Source of the DNA: Hemicordylus capensis
Taxonomy: Eukaryota; Chordata; Lepidosauria; Squamata; Cordylidae
Length of the DNA stretch: 64,000 bases
Direction of reading: 5' to 3'
Assembly (NCBI RefSeq): GCF_027244095.1
Contig: NC_069669.1
Location: 22,781,501-22,845,500 of the forward strand
Below are positions 1 through 11,010 of this stretch, in pieces (the stretch's first letter is position 1; each line of letters opens with the position of its first letter). The position numbers and the translations under genes are program-made. The notes below the pieces were generated by a model. The model searched no databases, was not told the DNA's origin, and was given only the letters and a program-made list of their open reading frames with translations.

Positions 1-285
1 AAATAAAAATCTAATCAAGGAGTCCCTTGAAGGATACGACCAGTTAGCATTTCAAAAGCACCAGAGCTCTGAATAATTGATTGCATTTCTCTTTTAAGCT
101 TCTTCCGTGTTAATTTAGAGGAGGCAGATGTCTTACATAAGACTCTTCTCGGGTTTGCTTCTAAATGAAAATTAGCAGAATTCAGGCGTATTCCAGCTCT
201 CTGCTCCATGATCCACTGGGCAGTCACCCAGCAAGCCAGTTCTGGAGGGAGGACAGAAACAGTGCCAGAATAGAGCACTGCCCAT

Positions 286-288
<3 letters not shown>

Positions 289-317
<29 letters not shown>
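289..317. repeat. (CT)n microsatellite
   Basis: An uninterrupted run of CT dinucleotides, seen directly. Confidence 0.95.
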
Positions 318-319
<2 letters not shown>

Positions 320-1200
320 GATTGCACCCCTGAAGGACTGCAGAGGGGTGTAAGACTTGTTGGAAGTTAAAGGACTTTGCGCTGTCTCTTTGTCTCAGAC
401 AGTGGAGGACAGACTAGTGAGTCAGAGGGCTAGAGGGTCAAGACATTGGTCACCCCTTCTCCACTGCTCTGACACAAACCCTTTGGATATGTAGATTGCT
501 ACTCTCAGGGACTAACTTCCTTCCTCTCTCTCTCTTCCCTAACTGCCCTTCTACCTTGCAACATGGCAAGCCTCTCTCCCTGCACCATGTGTGCAGAGAG
601 GATGCAGAATCCATCTGCATCCAGCTAGATAGATAGATTAGAGATCCTAACTCCTCACTTTCCTATCTAGAATGGAGTTCTCTAATAAATACCATTTATA
701 TTGATTTGAAACTATGAACTGGCTCCAAGTTACTTTACTCTCAGCATACACGCATGCCTAAGCAAATTCCGCTGTGTTGTGCCTCTGTGCACTCTGCTAT
801 AATGAGAAAGGGATTCTCTCACCACAGAGAATTTCCAACAAGACTAAGGCGTAAGGCTGCTGCACCCCTGCTCCCCAAAGACAGCCGCCTTTGCTCATGG
901 CACTCCAGCCCCCAATCAACAGCTCATCTCATCAGCTGCTCTCCCTCTCGGGAAGAGGAATTGCCTGCCTCGGTGTTCATTTCCAAAAAGAAATGGTCTC
1001 AGGCTGGGTTGCCAAATGAAGAGCAGCGCCTTCTCCTCTCTGAGAAATGTCAGAGTTTTGCCCCCACGGAAGACTGGGAACTCTCTCCCACTGGATCCCC
1101 ACACCAGCCTGGGCTAATCAGTCTTAGGCCGTCTGCACCTTCTGGTGCAGCAAAGCAAAGAAACGGAGGCAATGGACAAGCGCCAGCTCTGTCTTTTTAA
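320..1200. other. Unannotated intergenic DNA
   Basis: I recognise no gene or repeat family here. Open frames occur on both strands but show no domain, splice structure or similarity I know. Confidence 0.5.
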
Positions 1201-1211
1201 AAATGTTACAA

Positions 1212-1480
1212 TATTGCATTTTTAGAGCAATATCCTACTTGGGACACATGATGCAAAGACCCAGCTCCCTCGAGAAGTCCATCATGCTGGGGAAAGTGGA
1301 AGGAAAGAGGAGAAGAGGACGACCAGCAGCCAGGTGGATGGACTCGATCGCGACAGCCATGAAGGCACCACTGAGAGAACTTCAAGGCCAAGTGGAAGTC
1401 AGACCATCCTGGAGAGAATCTCTCTCTGTGGTCGCTCAGAGTCGTCACCGACTTGACGGCACTTCATCAGTCCACCAATC
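1212..1480 (+). mobile_element. LINE RTE/BovB, 3' ORF fragment
   Basis: The + strand translation reads LGHMMQRPSSLEKSIMLGKV, then RRRGRPAARWMDSI, and ends near AQSRHRLDGTSS. This is the pattern of the extreme C-terminus of BovB/RTE reverse transcriptases (LGHVMRR...EKTLMLGKIEG...RRGRPRMRWLD...SRTRL). BovB is widespread in squamates. Only the 3' end is present, as expected from 5'-truncated retrotransposition. Confidence 0.85.
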
Positions 1481-1830
1481 AGAGCAATGAAATACATGCA
1501 AAGATAGCAGGCAGCCTCTTTTTATGTTCTAGCCATTCTGTAATGATTTCCCGCCACCCCAGGTCACCTGCCCCCCGACCTAGACTATTGACTAGGCCCA
1601 GAGAAGCCTGAATAGCATTATTTAGTTTCAAAATAATAATAAAATAATAAAATAACAGGGCAGCTTAAGCATCAGAACAGATGGAGAAGTGGGGGGGGGT
1701 GTTGCCACCCTACAGCAGTGATCCTCGTTATTGTTTAGGGGGCCACTTTAGCAAAAAATACCCCACCTGCCTGAGAGCCATTCCCCACTGTGCTGAGCTA
1801 TGTGCTGAGCTTTCTCCAGCAATGGGGGCG

Positions 1831-2167
1831 GGCTTTAAGAGAAACAGAGCCCTGTCAAGCCCCAGCGCCATCTTGGAAGGTGTGCATGGGCTGCTGGGAA
1901 GTGTAGTCTTTTCCAGAGCTTTCCCCAAAGAGATCTAAGGGGAAAGCTCTGAGAAAGATTACATTTCCCAGTGCTCCGTGTGCACCTTCCAAGATGGCTC
2001 TAGAGCAGGGATGTCCAACTGCAGCCCGCTGCAGTGGTTGGTCTACAACGTCCATCACCGCTGTCTATTGGCCATTGTGACAGGGGATGATGGGAGTCGT
2101 AGGCCAACCACAGCTGGAGGGCTGCAGTTTAACAACGCTTCTCTGGAGGGCCCCGTTTCTCTTAAAG
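1831..2167. mobile_element. Foldback MITE, interrupted by a second element
   Basis: A long palindrome. The arm from 1867 to about 1927 pairs with the arm ending at 1998 (GCCATCTTGGAAGG against its complement), around a centre near 1930. The outer arm at 1831-1866 (GGCTTTAAGAGAAAC) finds its partner only at 2147-2167, because another element (about 2005-2145) lies between. I infer a nonautonomous DNA transposon later split by insertion. Confidence 0.7.
2005..2145. mobile_element. hAT-like palindromic MITE (ACTACAACTCCC type)
   Basis: This starts near CAGGGATGTCC and contains a degenerate inverted repeat around a GGATGATGGGAGTCGTAG core. It belongs to the same loose family as copies near 11.8, 12.6, 32.5, 34.0, 42.3, 50.6, 51.5, 54.5 and 57.3 kb. 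It sits inside the palindrome at 1831-2167. Confidence 0.6.
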
Positions 2168-2169
2168 GA

Positions 2170-2402
2170 GGAGCCAGCGTGGTGTAGTGGTTAGAGTGCT
2201 GGACTAGGACCGGGGAGACCCAAGTTCAAATCCCAATTCAGTCATGAAACTAGCTGGGTGACTCTGGGCCAGTCACTTCTCTCTCAGCCTAACCTACTTC
2301 ACAGGGTTGTTGTGAAAGAGAAACTCAAGTATGTAGTACACTGCTCTGGGCTCCTTGGAGGAAGAGCGGGATATAAATGTAAAAATAAAAATAATAATAA
2401 TA
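2170..2402 (+). mobile_element. tRNA-derived squamate SINE (GTGGTGTAGTGG type)
   Basis: The head GTGGTGTAGTGGTTAGAGTG is A-box-like and GTTCAAATCCC is B-box-like. The body carries the standard CTGGGCCAGTCAC and CACAGGGTTGTTGTGA segments, and the tail is AT-rich (ATAATAATAA). This is a near full-length copy. Confidence 0.9.
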
Positions 2403-2425
2403 ATGTGAAGTTGTGCAGAATGCAG

Positions 2426-2604
2426 TATTTACCCAAGTCCAAATCTAGGTTTTTTCCAAGTTCTTTGATGTTAAAAATTGATGTTAGAAATTGAATTGAC
2501 CTTCATCAATTCAGAGTCCTCCTCCTTTTGAGGGAATTCAGGTATTGCCTGTATTGTTCAGGGGATCATCCTAAATTCAGAGCCATCTTCTACTTGGGTA
2601 AATA
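2426..2604. mobile_element. Short DNA transposon/MITE with 12-bp TIRs
   Basis: The ends are perfect 12-bp inverted repeats (TATTTACCCAAG and its complement) enclosing 155 bp without coding capacity. A partial relative lies at about 6045-6137. The superfamily is not determined. Confidence 0.6.
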
Positions 2605-3210
2605 TGGTATTTGGCTTCAGCTAAAGCTATGCACAGGCATAAGAAAAAACTAGCCGGGAAGCCACACGTGGGGTGGAGTGGGGGCCACCATTGGCCCCTG
2701 GGCCTTGCCATGAAGAACGCTGCCCCCCCCCCACGCTCCAGGGTACTCCATTCTGAAAGCAACTTCTAAGCGGAGTTGTTTATAATCTGGAAAATGGGCT
2801 GGATGGTGTTAAAAGACAGAGTCTGAAAGTCCTCCAGGCTCATCTCATTAAACCCAAAGTTGAGGGAAGAAGAAAACAATATATTAGATCAATGGGAAGT
2901 AGCCAAAGGGAAGACTTATTGATCAGCTCTGTCTCGGTTAGGCAAGGAGGGAAAACTTCACAGCCAGCCTCATAAAACTAGAGCAGACAGCAACAGCCAG
3001 CCACGAACCACCGGAAGGCTCAGGAAACAGCCACGGTTCACCTTACTTTGCCCTCTTCTTCCCAAGTTATTGTTTTTTTAAGGCCATCAAAGGAATTAAC
3101 ACAGGGCTTTAATGACAGCATTTTAAAAGAAGTGGGGCAATCTTGATACTTCTTTCTTTCCAAGGTGTCCACGTAGCCTTTTTCTGTGCTCTGGTTATGG
3201 GTCATGGAGA

Positions 3211-3372
3211 CGTAGGAAGCCATTGGTCCATCTAGCTCAGTATTGCTGGCAGCAGCTTCTCCCAGGTTCCAGGCCGGAATCTTTCCCAGCCCTAGCTGGA
3301 GATACTGCCAAGGAAGGCACCTAGGACCTTCTGCATGCCAAGCAGATGCTCTACCATTGAGCTCCCATGAAT
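3211..3372 (-). mobile_element. 5S/tRNA composite SINE, partial
   Basis: Minus-strand copy of the most common repeat in the window. It has the 3' body (TCCATCTAGCTCAGTATTG on +) and the tRNA-like module (GACCTTCTGCATGCC on +, ending in a GAGCT A-box remnant). The 5S-like head is absent. Confidence 0.8.
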
Positions 3373-3389
3373 GTTCCCATCCTAAAAAT

Positions 3390-3645
3390 ATATAAACTAC
3401 AACAACAAGTATTTATATACCACTTTTAAACAAAAGTGTCCAAAGCGGTTTACATAGAGAAATAATAAATACATAAGATGGCTCCCTGTCCCCAAAGGGC
3501 TCATAATCTAAAAAAAGTAACACAAGACAGACACCAGCCACAGTCACTGGAGGGATGCTGTGCTGGGGGTGGAGATGGCCAGTTGCTCTCCCCCTGCTCC
3601 ATCAAGAGAATCACCACGTTGCCTCTTTGCCTAGTTAGCAACAGA
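3390..3645 (-). mobile_element. Dispersed repeat with AAGCGGTATATAAAT-type tail
   Basis: Minus-strand copy of a family whose + form runs from GGGGGAGAGCAACTGGCC through GATTGTGAGCCCTTTGGGG to an AAGCGG...TATAAATATTTGTTG tail. Other copies are at 7.2, 7.8, 16.8, 19.8, 32.2, 32.8, 37.1 and 42.6 kb. It is SINE-like or a LINE 3' tail; I cannot name it. Confidence 0.75.
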
Positions 3646-3649
3646 TGGA

Positions 3650-4695
3650 GCAATGGTCTGATCTGGTAATAATGCAGCTTCCAGCGTCCCAATGGCAAAG
3701 TGTGCATCCTCGCCAGACATGCTGGTGCATTTTACAAACCACATGGAACTAGGAGGGACAGCAAATCCTTAGAAGACAAGAATAAAATTCAAGATGGCCT
3801 TGATGGAATGGAAAACTGGGCTGCAACTAACAACATGCCATTCAGCAGAGGAAAATGCAAGTTCCTGCATTCTGGAGTGGGGTGTGTGTGGAAATCAAGG
3901 TTATATGTGTGTGAGAGAGTTTCATACCCTCTGCTCTGTATTGGTTCACAGGATTTCCACACAGTCATGCTTTCCGTGTGGGATTTGTGTCACCTCTGCT
4001 AAAGTGGTAGAGGCAGCATAAGAGTCTGTCATGCAGAGGAGCCTTCAGGCAGAAATGGGCTTGACTGAAGAGGAGCCAGGATGAGGGCGCTGTCCATGGT
4101 GCTGGCGCTGCTGTCCATGGTGCTGGCCTGTGTGTGCCTTATTTTGTCTGTTCTGACAAACAGAACAGACAAGATGTCCTCTCTGCTTATGTCATTGGGT
4201 GACCCTCCGCCCAGTTCTAGAACTTGGGGAGAGTGAGCAAAATCTATCTCTAGACCATGCATCATTTTAGCACCCCTTATCATGCCCCTCGCTGTCCTTT
4301 TGCAAGTTTCCCCCAGATTTGGGGGGCTTTTATACAAACAAAGGGATTTTGTCTAATTTATTGACATCTCAGTTATTTTATTTTTGTTTAAAGAGATTTA
4401 TCAGCAGCATCAAGAATACTGTTGGTTCTTTTTGTATACAGAACATTTCTTTTGGGATGCTTATATCCGTGATGAAGATACGTGTGGAAGGATAAAGAAA
4501 TGTGATGTTGTTAGCGCTACACGTTGGGTTTTGTTATTTTTCATTGTCCATTATTATTATTATTTGTACATTACACCAACTGACAGCTTGTAGTATTGAA
4601 CTTTATATATCAACTATGTTCATAGTATTAAAACTACTTTTCTAATATCTTTTTTTAAAAAAAAAATCTTGCATCATTGTATAGCACTTGGAGGA
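3650..4695. other. Unannotated intergenic DNA with a small hairpin
   Basis: No gene seen. The only structure is a perfect 12-bp inverted repeat at 4144-4155/4161-4172 (TTGTCTGTTCTG, 5-base loop). Confidence 0.5.
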
Positions 4696-4698
4696 GAG

Positions 4699-4975
4699 GA
4701 GAGCTGACCCTGTGGTAGTTAGCATGCATTGGCTCCTTTGCTAAGCAGTGTCTGTCTTGGTTTGCATTTGGATGGGGATGAGACCATCAGTTCAGTGGAA
4801 GAGCATCTGCTTGGCATGCAGAAGGTTCCAGATTCACCCCCTGGCAGCATCTCCAGTTTGGGCTGGGAGGGATTCCTGCCCGAAACCCTGGAGAGCCGCT
4901 GCCAGTCAGGGTTGACAATCCTGAACTGGAGGGACCAGTGGTCTGACTCCGCCTAAGGCAGCTTCCTAAGCCTAC
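4699..4975 (+). mobile_element. 5S/tRNA composite SINE, near full length
   Basis: The 5' part contains TTTGCTAAGCAGTGTCTG, a lightly changed match to the 5S rRNA internal control region. The segment TTGCATTTGGATGGGG matches the next 5S block. The tRNA-like module follows (CAGTTCAGTGGAAGAGC, then GGTTCCAGATTCACCCCC), then the standard body and 3' end. Confidence 0.85.
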
Positions 4976-5519
4976 TCCTTGTACTAAGCTTCCAGTATAA
5001 GGCAGCGTCCGCATTGCAATTGGGTTTTGTCTGCATTTAAGTGCCCCTCTTGCTTGCTTACACTGTCTTTCCCCTCAGCTCTAAATAAAGGCCCCAACCC
5101 TTCCGCCTCCCAGCCTGGTGGTTCGAGATGTGAAGTCAAAGGCAGCAGAGCAGCAATCCTTCCTGGAGGTTTAATTGCCCAGCCGGCCTCTGGCTGCCTG
5201 CCGTGACTTCCAAACAGCTGCCGGAGAACTTGATCCCTTTAAAGAGCCTGGCTCTTGCTGAGAGATGAGCAGCTGCAATTAGCTGCATCTTTCGGCTTCA
5301 TCTGCCTGCAGTGCCAGCGGGAGTCGGCTGTCCAAACAGCTCCAGCTGTTTCAATGAAGCTCCAACCCACCAGCCCTGAAACGTTGGCCCCCTGCGAGCC
5401 CACACTCAGGCGCTTCAGGTGGCCCGGCCTGAAGAAGGCACACCTCTCCCGCAAAGTGGGGGCAAAACAAACCAGGCCTGGAAGGGAGGCTGCTCTTTGT
5501 TCTCGGAGCCGCTGGGCCT

Positions 5520-5550
5520 CGAGGAGGAGGAGGAGGAGGAGGAGGAGGGG
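5520..5550. repeat. (GAG)n microsatellite
   Basis: About ten GAG/AGG trinucleotides, seen directly. Confidence 0.9.
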
Positions 5551-5649
5551 GGCCCCTCTGGAGACATCACAAACTGCTCGTCAGCTGCAACAGGCCCTGA
5601 GCATTTCTCTTGGGATCCAGAAGCCAGCCCAAACAGGCAATGGGACACT

Positions 5650-5990
5650 GGCCATGCTAAGGGAATGCCTTCTCCGTCCGGAGCCCGGCAACCTATTGAG
5701 ACCATCCGGGGAGCTCCGTCTGCAGTTGCCACTGGCTCATCTGGTGGCTACTCAGGGACGGGTCTTCTCCACGGCTGTCCGGAGACTTTGGGACGTGCTC
5801 CCTGCTGAAACAAGAGCCTCCCCATCTCAGACTCTGGCAGCTTTTACAAGGGCTGTTAAGATGCATTTATCCAGCCAGGCTTTTAATTAGACTAAGAGAT
5901 TTCATCGTTTTAATGTGTGTTTCGATTGGTGTTTTTTACTATAAACCTCCTAGAGCCATGCGTTTGAAGCAATAAATAAATTTTAAACTA
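5650..5990 (+). mobile_element. L2-like LINE, 3' end
   Basis: The + strand translation ends VFSTAVRRLWDVLPAETRA, then LAAFTRAVKMHLSSQAF. This is the C-terminal pattern of L2-type LINE proteins (AFSVAAPRLWNSLP...FRRALKTHLF). An AT-rich 3' UTR with AATAAATAAAT follows to 5990. The copy is 5'-truncated. Confidence 0.75.
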
Positions 5991-6044
5991 AAAACAAGGA
6001 TAAAAATATCAGACTGGACATTGTAGGGGAAGGGTAAAATTGTT

Positions 6045-6137
6045 TAAGGGTCATCTTAAATTTAAGGGTCATCATTAAGGGTCACATTTAAGGGTCATCT
6101 TAAATTCAGAGTTGTCTTCTGTTCAGGTAAATATGGT
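6045..6137. mobile_element. Fragment of the TATTTACC MITE family
   Basis: TTAAATTCAGAGTTGTCTTC and GGTAAATATGGTA match the right half of the element at 2426-2604. Preceding copies of TTTAAGGGTCATC form a short local tandem repeat. Confidence 0.5.
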
Positions 6138-6449
6138 AGGAGGCTGGTTCTCACGACCAGTCATAGGGTAGGACAGGTGTCCTACCCAGGTTTGGGAGCT
6201 GGGCACCCTTGCTTTGCAAACATGTGCAAGTAAAACGCAAGGGATGGTGTGTGAGGCTCGTCCTCACTGGGGAGGGTGCCTTTGTCCTGCCCAGCAGATG
6301 TGCCCAGCTGTTGAATGAGGTGGGAAGGAAAGCCGTGCGACCCCCTCACCCTTCCACCATTTTCAGTGGGAGTCGTGCTGCATAACTGGACACTGTTTTA
6401 AGCTGTTGCACAGCCAACCTCCTGCTCAACAATGTAATATCCCCCCCCC

Positions 6450-6478
6450 AACACACACACACACACACACACACACAC
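6450..6478. repeat. (AC)n microsatellite
   Basis: A perfect AC run, seen directly. Confidence 0.95.
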
Positions 6479-6495
6479 CACAGCCCCGGCAGGTC

Positions 6496-7135
6496 ATTCA
6501 CACACCCCATGGGGCTGCTGCCTTTCAAGCACACACCAGCATTCCACTGCAGGAGAAGAGGGCAGCCCAGATGATCAGGGGCCTGGAGCACCTTCCTGAT
6601 GGGGCTGGGCTACAGCCTCTGGGGCTCTTCACCTTGGAAAAGAGGCGACTCAGGGGAGACATGATCGAGGTGTATAAAATTATGCATGGGGTGGACAGGG
6701 TGGGCAGAGAGAAATTCTTCTCCCTCTCTCACAATACTAGAACCAGGAGTCACCCCGTGAAAGTGAAGGTCGGGAAATTTGGGTCCGACAAGAGGAAGTC
6801 CTTTTTCACACAGCGCATAATTAATCAATGGAATTCTCTGCCATGGGATGTGCTGATGGCCACCAGCTTGGATGGCTTTAAAAGGTGCTTAGACAGGTCT
6901 GTCAATGGCTACTAGTCTGGTGGCTGTGGGCCATCTCCAGCCTCAGAGGCGCGATGCCTCTCAATCCCAGTTGCAGGGGAGCAACAGCAGCAGCAGAGAG
7001 GGCGTGCCCTCACTTCTTGCCCGTGGGCTTCTCAGAGGCATCTGGTGGGCCACTGTATGAAGGAGGATGCTGGACTAGATGGGCCTCCTTGGGCCTGATC
7101 CAGCAGGGCTGTTCTGCTGTTCTTATGTTCCACTG
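6496..7135 (+). mobile_element. LINE CR1, 3' ORF2 end plus 3' UTR
   Basis: The translation has MIRGLEHLPDGAGLQPLGLF, TLEKRRLRGDMIEVYKIMHG, KSFFTQRIINQWNSLPWDVL and SLDGFKRCLDRSVNGY. These are the hallmark C-terminal blocks of CR1 ORF2. The CR1 3' UTR follows (GGATGCTGGACTAGATGGG, CCTGATCCAGCAGGGCTG). It is 5'-truncated but the terminal coding part reads open, so it may be a young copy. Confidence 0.92.
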
Positions 7136-7194
7136 CATGGAAGGCCAGACAATGCAATCAGTGAAACAAGCCAGGCATTTCAGTGGAACCTTTT

Positions 7195-7425
7195 AAATGT
7201 GGTGATCCTCTTATAGTGAGCAGGGGGAGAGCAACTGGCCCTCTCCGTCCCCAGCACAGCATCCCTCCAGTGGCTGTTGCTGGTGTCTGTCTTATGTTTC
7301 TTTTTAGATTGTGAGCCCTTTGGGGACAGGGAGCCATCTTATTTATTTCTTATTTCTCTGTGTAAACTGCTTTGGAACCTTTTGTTGAAAAGCAGTCGAT
7401 CAATATTTGTTGTGTGGGCTACTTT
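7195..7425 (+). mobile_element. Dispersed repeat with AAGCGG tail
   Basis: GGGGGAGAGCAACTGGCCCT, then GATTGTGAGCCCTTTGGGGA, then AAAAGCAGTCGATCAATATT. This is a + oriented copy of the family at 3390-3645. Confidence 0.8.
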
Positions 7426-7618
7426 GCTCCAGTGCTTGATTTATTTGGGAGAAACTTGAAATATCTCCCAGTCCTCCTCCTTGCAAGGACTGAGTGGAAG
7501 GGGGGGGGGGCATTCGGGAATATATATGGAGTTAGACACACATAATATGATGCTTTGTTTGAGACTAAATTTTATTGCCTAACTGGTTTGTTGCAAAATT
7601 AATAAACTCTACGTATGC

Positions 7619-7646
7619 ACTTGATCTTAGCCAAAAGGCCGAGAAG
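7619..7646 (-). pseudogene. U2 snRNA 5'-end fragment
   Basis: Read on the minus strand this is CTTCTCGGCCTTTTGGCTAA followed by GATCAAGT, 28 contiguous bases identical to the 5' end of U2 snRNA as I know it. The match stops there; neither the branch-point region nor the Sm site follows. I infer a truncated or chimeric retrocopy, not a functional gene. Confidence 0.85.
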
Positions 7647-7734
7647 GAACCAGTTATGTTCATGTGGTTCAGGCAATACCGAGTCTATCTTCCATGTTCT
7701 TTTATACTGTTCATATTTTTTAAAAAATATCAAA

Positions 7735-7950
7735 TATTTATATACTGCTTTTCAACAAAAAGTTCTCAAAGCGGTTCACATAGATATATAAAATCTATTG
7801 CTCCCTGTCCTCAAAGGGCTCAGCAAGAGCCACTGGTGGGATGCTGTGCTGGGGACGGATAGGGCCAGTTGCTCTCCCCCTGCAAAATATAAGAGAATCA
7901 CCTTTTTAAAAAGGTGCCTCTTGGCTCATTTAGCAGGGGATGGACATTCA
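7735..7950 (-). mobile_element. Dispersed repeat with AAGCGG tail
   Basis: Minus copy: CAAATATTTATATACTGCTT, CAAAGCGGTTCACATAG, then GGGATGCTGTGCTGGGGACG and the opposite-strand head near 7900. Confidence 0.8.
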
Positions 7951-8002
7951 CATTGCCTGGACTGAACCACTTCTAAAAAAATATGCCAGGTCGATCGGAA
8001 GT

Positions 8003-8217
8003 TTATTATTATTACATTTATATCCCGCTCTTCCTCCAAGGAGCTCAGAGCGGTGTGCTACATACTTGAGTTTCTCCTCACAACAACCCTGTGAAGTAGG
8101 CTAGGCTGAGAGAGAAGTGACTGGCCCAGAGTCACCCAGCAAGTCTCATGGCTGAATGGGGATTTGAACTCGGGTCTCCCCGGTCCTAGTCCAGCATTCT
8201 AACCACTACACCACGGT
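8003..8217 (-). mobile_element. tRNA-derived squamate SINE (GTGGTGTAGTGG type)
   Basis: Near full-length minus copy, from the AT-rich tail (TTATTATTATTAC) through CTCTTCCTCCAAGGAGCTCA to ATTCTAACCACTACACCACG. Confidence 0.9.
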
Positions 8218-8219
8218 AT

Positions 8220-10195
8220 TACAGTTCTTTCCCCCGGGAGACCCACATACAGCAAATCCAGCTGGGCTAGTAAGATTCTTCGCCAGGAGCAGTTGATTAA
8301 TTGTAAGTGAGACCTCCATATGTACAGTATATGTTCTGATGCTCTACTACCCAGTCCTGTTTTGATTTTGATTTTATTTTTCATCTTTCGATTGCTGGTC
8401 ATTGACTGTAATAAAACCCTTTCATTCATCCATATGATAAGAGAAAGCACAGTTCGGTGCTGAAAACCTGATGGTTGCAGGCACAAAACCTACAGTGTTA
8501 ATTCCACTGACTGTTTTCATGGTCCGGGTTGGTCTTTGGAAATTCAGTCTGCAGCCGGTTAGAGATGTGTCAGCTCTGCCTGCTCATGGGACCCCCGTCC
8601 CCATCAGACAGTTACCACAGCAGCCCCAGATCTGACTCACCTTTCATCCTCGTGCACTGGGAACAGGGTCTATTCAAAAGAGCACCACCCACACCGCTCC
8701 GAGTGGAGGGATGGCGAAGCCCTTGCTTCCTAAGAGCTGCAGCAGGGCTGGCAGTGGCTTCAAAGGGGGGGCTTTGAACTCTCTCTCCCTGGCTGCATCA
8801 AACAGGCCAAGTGACAGAGGAATTGACATTTCTGCACCCCTGGCCTTGAAGGGCCATTACCCTTGGCCTTCTTCTCTCCTGACAATACCAGAGTCTGCAC
8901 GCTCCAGATGAGGTTCTCTTAACCTGCAATTAGTGAATCAAATGCCCTCCTTAGAGTCCAATCAATCTGTTGTGCACTTGCAACTGTTTAATGCAAGTCT
9001 GAAAAAAAAAACAAAAAACACCCTCTTGATATTTTTGCTAGTGAAAGGGCGAGTCTCCGCATTCATTTTCAGAACAAACCAAAACCTATGTGAATGGGAC
9101 CTATTCCAGTTAGCTTCTGGAAGGTGACAAAAAGAATATCCTATCTGCTTCTGAAAGAGCTGGAAGTGTGACAATCTCTATGGATGCATAACCGGAACAC
9201 CTGCAGGTGAAGGGAAGTACCAGCAGACTCACAGATACATCCATTTCACAAAAACCTGAAGAAGAAAAATCTAAGGGGGCAAAACTCCCTCAAAACTGAC
9301 CCAATATAACTCAATGGAAAAGAATGTTCATGGACTCAGAGGCCTGTTGACAGACAATTATGTGGGTGGAGCTAATGGAACACGTGGCAAGGAAGGGGAA
9401 AGTGAGGGCTTGAGCAAAATGAATGGAAATTTCTAGGTGCGAAGAATACTCCCTCGAGACAGTTACAACCCCTTCTGTTTCCGAGGGGGAAAGGTGTCTA
9501 CAGTCTCATTTTCTCACCAGCCATTTCACACTTTGGGGTTTTTGAGGGGGAAGATGTTTGACGCATTTAAGCTCTTAGTGTGGAGGTTACCCCCCGCCAT
9601 AAAATAAACACCACTCTCTTTGTGTGTGTACATACGTACACACTCTCTTGGAGAACAGAGGGGGGTGTTGCCTGCTGAATCTTGCTAATCTGCTGATCAG
9701 TGTAGAGACTACCATCAACTATTCACCCCCAGAGAGAGGCCACCTTTTCCACGGCCCCTTCCCACACGGTCGGCCCCAGTCTTGGTGGCTAACTCTGCTC
9801 TTTTGCCAGGCCCAGCCACAGGATCAGGCCAGACATGGACACCAGGGACATCCCATAATATGTTGCTGTGGGTCCGTACTTGTCCCCTGTTAGAGTTAGT
9901 GATGCGCAAGCTTCCTCCAGTTCACATTGGGTTGGCTCAGAAATCAGCGAAGCTACTTTCCCCCAAACAAACAGGAAATCGTTCCATTTATTTCCAAGCC
10001 AATCTGAATTCAGGGAGGAGGGAAATACTCTGAGCCAGAGACAGATTGGGTGTGTGTGTGTGGGGGGGGGCGGGTTGCTCGTAATGCTTGCCTTCTGTGA
10101 GAGCGCGCTTTAATGAGCTCCTGGGACTTGGATTTCTGAGCCGGGCCACATCACTAATTGAAGACAAAATCCCGAAATGGTAATCAAGCCGCAGA
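8220..10195. other. Unannotated intergenic DNA
   Basis: No gene or confident repeat is seen. The stretch around 8340-8430 (GGTCATTGACTGTAATAAAA) resembles a retroelement 3' end. The stretch 9930-10200 lacks recognised repeats and holds homeodomain-type motifs (CACTAATTGAAG, GGTAATCAAG). Confidence 0.45.
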
Positions 10196-10199
10196 GAAA

Positions 10200-10995
10200 A
10201 GGCTAAATCAACCCCCGTAACAGCACATCAAAGCAAGTGCAGAGGGAATTTCCCGGGCATCCCACGCGCCAGCCCCACAAGCACAAATGCAGCAACAGCA
10301 GCAAAGCAAAGCAAAGCAAAGCAAAGCAGCCCTCAAGACGCGGGCCGTGCGGGAGAACACGAAGGGCTTTGCCTGGCTCCGAAAGGCCCGGCGAGGAGCA
10401 GAAGAGCCTCTCCTCTCTGGGAGAAGCCACGGCCCTTTCCCCGCTAGCCAGAAGGGCACACAGAGGTTGCCGACGGGCAGCCCGTCTCGGTGCCAGACTT
10501 TGCTTCGCGGCAGCCGCGGAACAACGTATTTGTCTTTTCACCCTCAGCAGGGAAACGATCTTTTCGGGGGGCCCCCCCTCTTTTTAGGGGATGCGCGGGT
10601 GTGATTGCTCGGGGGGGGGGGAGAATGGCCTCCCCGGGAACCCTCAGCAAGGGAGGGAGGGAGGGGGAGCCCAGACGTCCTTCTCCTGCTGACGCCTTCG
10701 GCTGGCTCCCTCCCTGGCGGCGCCCAGCCGGGCCTCTCCCGACCCACAGGCCAGCTCGGCCGCGGTGACCCAGCACCACACGGACCTCCCCCCCGCCCCG
10801 CCGGGGTCTCGTGTTTCCAGAGCCATCGTGGAGCAAGAAGAGGGCTGGCCCTGCTTCCTGCCCTCCTCGCCAGGAAGACCGCCCGCTGCTCTCTGGGGGC
10901 CGGCAAGGGAGCCGGGCGGGGGGCAGAGAGAGAATCACTCAGCGGCAGCCACAAAGCATGGCTGGCGGCCAGTGCGCGACCCCTCGATCCATCGG
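10200..10995. promoter_or_regulatory. CpG-rich islet upstream of GPRC5B
   Basis: Dense CpG and GC, clearly above neighbouring DNA, with an (AAAGC)n tract at 10300-10328. It could be an undermethylated regulatory island or a promoter of an unseen noncoding transcript. Long open frames on both strands here follow from the GC content and match nothing I recognise. Confidence 0.45.
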
Positions 10996-11010
10996 TGGGT
11001 CCCTGACCAG

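Noticed and set aside
5255-5890. 211-residue plus-strand open frame
   Set aside because: Only its C-terminal part is protein-like and that part is an L2-type LINE end; the rest includes a GAG microsatellite read as poly-Arg.
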